Assembly: GCF_964355755.1 (NCBI RefSeq)
Contig: NC_092673.1
Span: 6,515,001 to 6,579,000, forward strand
DNA length: 64,000 nucleotides
DNA from: Antedon mediterranea
Taxonomy: Eukaryota > Echinodermata > Crinoidea > Comatulida > Antedonidae
Direction of reading: 5' to 3'
Positions 58,566-64,000 of this stretch are shown in pieces; position 1 is the first letter of the stretch, and each line of letters starts with the position of its first letter. The notes under the pieces were generated by a model, which had not been told where the DNA came from, searched no databases, and saw only the letters and a program-made list of their open reading frames with translations. The translations under genes and the position numbers were made by a program.

Positions 58566-61500
58566 TTTATCCTCTTTAATATTAATAATAATTTTAATAT
58601 TTTGGCCTATACGTAGTACCCCATGTTTTCTTAATGTATATATTTGTTTTGTCTACTACACTTAAATATATATATATGTTTACATTTACAGAGTTAGTTA
58701 CTTATATAAAAAAAAATCCATGCAAACGCAGCTGGAGCTGAAAGATTTATTTTGCATTATGTGGTGGCGGACACAACTTAAAAACATTTGTAAAAATAAC
58801 GGCCTTTTGATAGATACTTTATCTATCAGGTCTTCCGCAAAATACATAAGACTGGATAACTTTAGATGATCATAACATACTTATTATTAATGTATATTAT
58901 TATATATCGTTTCAAACAATTGATTGAACAAACATTCATTCACAGACCCTATAGGCTGCTATCATAGAACTAAGAAGTTCAACAAGGCCAACAGCCATTA
59001 AGTCGCGTGCTACAATGCATAGTGATACCGGACCGACAGACAGACCGACAGACAGACCGACCGACATAGTGAACTATAGAGTCGCGTCCACGCGACTAAA
59101 AAGGCATAATTTGACGAATTTTTGAACTTTTTCATCAAAAACGTGCGCAAATTATCCAATTCGACGTGCTCATATGACGTAATTTTAAGTCGAAATTGTT
59201 TAAAAGTTGGTAAAATTATTATAAAAGGCTGCAAAAACATAAATCACGCGAAAAAAGTATGTACTTAACGCTACGTGCGCACCGCGCGCGTAAATATTTG
59301 CGCGCGTATGGAAATTTTTGACATGCTCAAAATGACAAGAAACGCGTAGAAAGTTTATTAAAAAATAATTTTGCACATTTTAAAATTTTAAATGCGCGTG
59401 CGCGCGTAACATTGTGTAAAACACACATTTTTTTTTAACAGAAAGTTAGTTTTGCAAAGTTTCAATTTAAAATGTTATTTGGTTTTTGACCTATGTTAAA
59501 TACAAGAAAATCGTTAAATCGCGCGTAAATCACGTTGCGCAACTCTAACGTCATTCACAATAGGAGGTGCACAATTTCACGTAAATGTCCACATGTTGAC
59601 ATCAAAACAGTTAAAAAAGTACAGAAAAGCGATAAAACGCATAGTGATACCGGACTGACAGACAGACCGACAGACAGACCGACCGACATAGTGAACGATA
59701 GAGTCTAAAAATGGAAATGGTGATCCGCGATGACGTCACCAAACGTGGCGATTTGGGTGTAGAATTGGAACAAATCTTCCTTTGTGTTTAGTTAAAAAAA
59801 ATGGTATTTACACGTACACACAAAAAAAACATACAAAATAGCAGTAAGTAAGCAAGCACTAATGTAGTATTATATGAACCTGGAATGGATTTTCGATTTT
59901 TTTCATTTTAGAATGATGTTTTGGGGCTATTAGGTGTTGCTAGAATGTATATTGTTACAAAATATAAATTGGCCCTTTTGGGGAAAGCCCCACTTGAAAA
60001 TCAAAAAAATTCGCGGGGACGTCACTTTGCGAATATATATATTCCTATCCCTCCAATGAACAATTTGCAGTTTTTTGGCTATAACTCTTGAAATCTATGG
60101 AATATTTTCTAAAAAATGCTTGTGCGTATTTAGAATTTTTTTAGATAAAATTATTACGTATAAACGGTTATTCAACAAGTAAATGACGATTTAAAATCTT
60201 AAAATCAACGTTTTTTTTTCTGGCAATACCGAAGTTGGCCTGGCAACGTTGTCCGGGATACAGCAGCTCCGTGCGCAATGATGCGTATCCATATTTTCCG
60301 TTCGTGTATTTTGCATATCGTTGGTAATTTATACTGCTAAAATGTGTTAGTTTCTTTAGTTTTTAGTTTAGCAGAATTAAATTAGTAATATGAGATGATA
60401 ATTTATTTGTCACGAATCAGGCAGTTCGAAAACAAATTTTATTCATATTTTACTTTGCCAATTGGCTTGACAATGAGCGCAGCAAGTTGTTGATATCGCT
60501 TTGGTCCTTGGATGCACATGAAACGGAGCCTCGCCGCATGATGTGAGTGGTGGATCGACTCCGCGCGCTGTTAGTAAAGGTTTGGGAGGTAGGCCTTCTA
60601 AATTCGGGTTTTAGAACAAACGAAGTATATTTTAGGGACATATATTTCAACAACATTAGATATTGAATAAATTAATATTAGTGTCAACGCTTCGGGTATC
60701 TTTCCAGGCCGTCGATCAATCACTGACTATCGGGCGGCACACACGCTCTCTCGTGTGAATATGTGACGTCGTAAATTCCGACGGCCGTTGAAATAGAATA
60801 TTGCAATGGCGTGAGTAATTTTCGCTAATTTACCATGGTATCTTAAAATTTTGTTTTTACTCAAAATACTATACATTTTGTTTTTATTTGTATGGGTTTG
60901 TGTTAATTTGATACATTTAAATAACATGTGTGAATTTCTTGAAAATCGAAAGTCCATTTCAGGTCCATTTTAATAAAGCGGCGGAACTGCCATAGTCAAG
61001 CTAGGCTACTTTGAAGGAAAAAAAATCAATCAAAAACTGGCCCTATGCTCTAGATCGATTTTTCTCTGAGATCCAATGATTGGAGTTAATTTTGAAATAA
61101 TTAACTTTGAAACCTGTGTTTGAATTTATAAATACACAAGAAATCTAGCTTTACAATATTAAGAACGGTGTATTACAGTAAAATTAGTTCCTCAATAGTT
61201 TTTCTACATAACTAAATTATTTGTTCGTACTACCTCCTTTTTTAACCGACACTCGTTTGCGAATTCAATATTAGGGAGATATCGCACCATTATGAAAACG
61301 ATAACAATGTTTTAATAAGACAGTATAAACACTCTTTTTTGCAGTGGGCTTGTTTTATTGATTGTGACTAAAACCCAGACACCAAACCGGGATTGAGCCC
61401 TATTGAAGGTTTTTATCATTTTACAAAATGATAAAAGCGTTGTCGGACTAAAAATGCGGACATTTTGATTTGAAGTTTAAAATACCAAGAAAGTACCTGC

Positions 61501-61690
61501 ATACCTCCCTCCCTGCTGCAACAGGAAGATATAAAAAATATAACGTAAGCAATATAGAATGTAAATTATCATGTTCTCAAAATGAAACTTTGTTTGTACA
61601 TTACAAAAAAGTTACATGTTACAAATCATGTGAAGTTGCATATCAGGTAACTGTTTAATACACAATTATAAGTCATCCAAATAGTTGACA
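58566..61690. other. intergenic repeats between the uncharacterised gene and the second GTPase
   Basis: 59003-59710 is a repeat with GCGCGCGTAA words, framed by two copies of a segment with GACAGACAGACCGACCGACAT-type runs (about 59025-59080 and 59640-59700). It is related to 1-1140. No exon was recognised in 59710-61690; the reading frames are short and lack motifs. Confidence 0.55.
59003..59710. repeat. dispersed CpG-rich repeat with flanking CCGACAGACAGA runs
   Basis: The segment ATAGTGATACCGGACYGACA followed by GACCGACCGACATAGTGAAC occurs at both ends in direct orientation, about 615 bp apart. Between them are CGCGCGTAAATATTTGCGC and ATGCGCGTGCGCGCG. A diverged inverse version of the terminal run is at about 1083-1118. 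Confidence 0.7.
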
Positions 61691-61698
61691 CTGTTGAT

Positions 61699-64000
61699 TT
61701 AAAGGTTATACGTCTTCATCACTTTTGCTTTTGCCTTTTTCCATGTAATTCTCTTCCATCCTCTAGGAATATCAGCCTTTTTAGCATTATAATATTCAGC
61801 AAGTTCACTGTTGTAAGTTGCCATAAACCATTTCCAGAACAGTTCTGCTTTTCCCTCTAATGGTTCAATTTTCCACGACTTGTAATAGTCGTTCACACTT
61901 CTATAGTCTGAATATTTACGCCATTTTCCACCAGTATCGTCATTGCTAAACCCATCACCATGCCTCATTAATGTTGTACATACGTTAGTACCGAGTTTTT
62001 TTGTTCTAGCGTATACATATCCTGCTATTCCCATAGGTCTATGAAGTTCTGTTCGATGACTATCATATGTATTATTAGTATGAAGATCACAAAGTCCTTT
62101 GCAAAATGGACATAACTCACGACAAGCTAAAAGATCAGATGTAAAGAATACAAAACAGTCATTTTTCATTTTATTAAAAGTACTAATATCATAACCTGTG
62201 ATTATGCTGTCTTCGACGTGCTTCAATTCAAAAAATAAATTGTCTTTGAGCTCTTCCAAATCCATAATTCTATCTTCGTCAAAAATCTTAATGTCTCTTT
62301 TGACACATAAGTCTTTATTTATCCTTTCAGTTAAAGATGGCCACCAAGACTTCATTGTGCTTGTTCCTTTCTGACACAAAGCAGTGATAGTTTGCCTTAG
62401 CTCAGCAAATATTTCACGAACATTGTGATTATATACTGCTTGCAGTAACGTGTTACCCGTGTTATTGGTTTGGAAACAAGCTTTCTTGATATGTCCACGA
62501 ATGAAGTTTTCAATAGCGTGTATGGGATCCGACAAATACTGGACAAAGCTTTTAAAATTATGTTTCTCTGCCATTACAATCAGTAAAGACGCATGAAGAG
62601 ACATCTTATTAGTAAACAGTTTACTCTTTCTCAAATAGTCAATTACCTCTATTGCACATTTGTTCGGGAGAGAAACTTCAACCGCACTTTTAATCTCTCG
62701 GGATATTACCGATGCCATCTTAACGCTTATTTGAAGCTCTCTACATTCATCTCTAAACATATGCCATAACCTGTCTCTTTGAAGTGTCATGTATATTTTC
62801 AGGTCGTGTTCACCTCTATACTTGTCTTGCATTTCTTGTAAAATGGGTAAAAACCACTTGAAATTACAGATAGCAAGTCGAATCCTTCCTTTCAACGTAA
62901 AGTAAAGTTTGTCATCTATTTTCACCGCTCCAATTTCACTTAGTAAAGAAGAAAAAAGATCCATTCCTAGATGTTTAGTGTAGTTACTTCCTTCAGATAT
63001 GTGACCTCTGATTGTTTTACTAAACTTGTCGCGGATTTTATGTAGGCTCGAATTTGCTTCAGCCAAGTAAGATCGCTTATCCAGACGAAATTTTAAAAAT
63101 CTTTGATTAAACAAAACGTTAAAATGTAAGTCCTTTTCTTGAACTTCAATTTGAGAAAGATCAGAAAGCAATACACGAGAAACTTCATCTCGATCACTCA
63201 TTAAATTTGACTCTACAACGATTCTTTCAAAAGACTCTACTACATCGATGTAATCTTCACCACCGGGTATGTCGGATATCCACTTATTCCAATTCTCAGT
63301 AAACTCACATTTAAGATTTGCGTCAGATAGGTTTTTAATTCTATGATCTTCAGCCAATTGTTTAGATTTTTGAAAAATTTCTTTTTCATACATGTTAAAT
63401 CTGGCATCGATTTCAGCTCTTCCAATGATTTTTTTTTTAACTGATGTAATTCCGTCATTCAATTCTTTTGTAGTCTCCTTACAAAGATCATCAAGTTGTA
63501 GTTCCATTTTGGCTTTCCATTGACAAGCAAATGTTTCTTCATCAAAATAGCCATTCATGCTAGATTTAAAAGTAACGATGTCTTGTTCTAATTTCTTCCA
63601 ATAACGGTCGAAGATATCTTTTCCATTGTGTTCCATCTCTTCAACTGTTATTTGCCTACATTCATTTCGAAGCTGGTGACTGTATATCATTGCATTTCTT
63701 CTAAATACACGAGATTGCTTCAGATATTCTGTATTCAAAGCATTAAAGGCCTGTATTTCGAAAGAATTCTTGAAGCTGAATACAAAATTTTGGCATAAAA
63801 TTGCGTTCCAAAGATCTGTAAGCATTATTGCGAATCCATCTATACTTCTTGGTTTGGAATTTCGCATGCATTCTACGACCCGTTGTTTTACTTGAAGAAT
63901 GCTGTTGCTGTAACCAGGATTAGGTGGCGCCATCGGTGGATCACCTTGCCACAGGCTGGGAACGTACACTATGTCTTTGTTTTCTTCAAAATGTATGACA
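61699..64000 (-). CDS. GVIN1: second very large GTPase-like gene, C-terminal half, 5' end outside window
   Basis: The frame is open from the stop at 61699 to the right edge; the sequence before 63969 continues the family (FEENKDIVYVPSLWQGDPP), so 63969 is not the start. By eye most residues match the intact gene at 46576-51276, including the CPFCKGLCDLH cluster and the last line EYYNAKKADIPRGWKRITW. Differences include a four-residue insertion (HFNV) at about 63110 and a two-residue deletion at LRKSKLFTNK. The GTPase domain lies outside the window. Same orientation as its paralogue, about 10.4 kb apart, so this is a tandem duplication. No stop or frameshift is visible. Confidence 0.92.
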   Translation of the reverse strand, partial: VIHFEENKDIVYVPSLWQGDPPMAPPNPGYSNSILQVKQRVVECMRNSKPRSIDGFAIMLTDLWNAILCQNFVFSFKNSFEIQAFNALNTEYLKQSRVFRRNAMIYSHQLRNECRQITVEEMEHNGKDIFDRYWKKLEQDIVTFKSSMNGYFDEETFACQWKAKMELQLDDLCKETTKELNDGITSVKKKIIGRAEIDARFNMYEKEIFQKSKQLAEDHRIKNLSDANLKCEFTENWNKWISDIPGGEDYIDVVESFERIVVESNLMSDRDEVSRVLLSDLSQIEVQEKDLHFNVLFNQRFLKFRLDKRSYLAEANSSLHKIRDKFSKTIRGHISEGSNYTKHLGMDLFSSLLSEIGAVKIDDKLYFTLKGRIRLAICNFKWFLPILQEMQDKYRGEHDLKIYMTLQRDRLWHMFRDECRELQISVKMASVISREIKSAVEVSLPNKCAIEVIDYLRKSKLFTNKMSLHASLLIVMAEKHNFKSFVQYLSDPIHAIENFIRGHIKKACFQTNNTGNTLLQAVYNHNVREIFAELRQTITALCQKGTSTMKSWWPSLTERINKDLCVKRDIKIFDEDRIMDLEELKDNLFFELKHVEDSIITGYDISTFNKMKNDCFVFFTSDLLACRELCPFCKGLCDLHTNNTYDSHRTELHRPMGIAGYVYARTKKLGTNVCTTLMRHGDGFSNDDTGGKWRKYSDYRSVNDYYKSWKIEPLEGKAELFWKWFMATYNSELAEYYNAKKADIPRGWKRITWKKAKAKVMKTYNL

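Noticed and set aside
63969-63969. Start of the second GTPase here
   Set aside because: The codon is GTG and the family sequence continues upstream to the window edge.

Overview
The window is eukaryotic nuclear DNA. It has AT-rich, intron-rich genes with GT-AG splice sites, phase-consistent exons, many micro- and minisatellites, tRNA-derived SINE-like pieces, LINE relics and several families of short inverted-repeat transposons. Gene content (flavin amine oxidase, endophilin-B, tandem very large inducible GTPases) fits an invertebrate deuterostome. An echinoderm, possibly a crinoid, is my best guess from gene content and repeat style; no marker here proves it.

Layout. (1) About 1-6.6 kb, plus strand: the last nine exons of a flavin amine oxidase whose FAD-binding N-terminus lies left of the window. 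(2) 6.6-11.7 kb: intergenic repeats, including a nest of palindromic elements with TTA target duplications. (3) 11.7-40.6 kb, plus strand: a complete endophilin-B gene with two alternative first coding exons and eight shared exons. Its introns hold a 1.1-kb foldback element, a 1.0-kb TTAA-flanked element, SINE-like copies and long minisatellites. (4) 41-46 kb: a satellite-like block, then a decayed LINE reverse transcriptase split by an 833-bp inverted-repeat element with 8-bp target duplications. (5) 46.0-46.4 kb: a decayed piece of a very large GTPase gene, followed at 46.6-51.3 kb (minus) by an intact 1566-codon single-exon very large GTPase. (6) 51.3-54.6 kb: LINE tail carrying a second, 336-bp copy of the same transposon family. 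(7) 54.7-58.6 kb: an inverted-repeat-bounded segment enclosing a seven-exon minus-strand gene of an uncharacterised family, with its frame broken twice. (8) 58.6-61.7 kb: repeats. (9) 61.7-64 kb, minus: the C-terminal half of a second very large GTPase, a close paralogue running off the right edge.

The GTPases form a head-to-tail array (intact, partial, relic), suggesting an expanding or turning-over family. Endophilin-B and amine oxidase are ordinary cellular genes: membrane-curvature/autophagy and amine oxidation respectively. The most novel observations are the alternative amphipathic first exons of endophilin-B, the transposon-like segment carrying a spliced multi-exon gene, the foldback element with minisatellite arms, and the 8-bp-duplication transposon found inside LINE relics both times.
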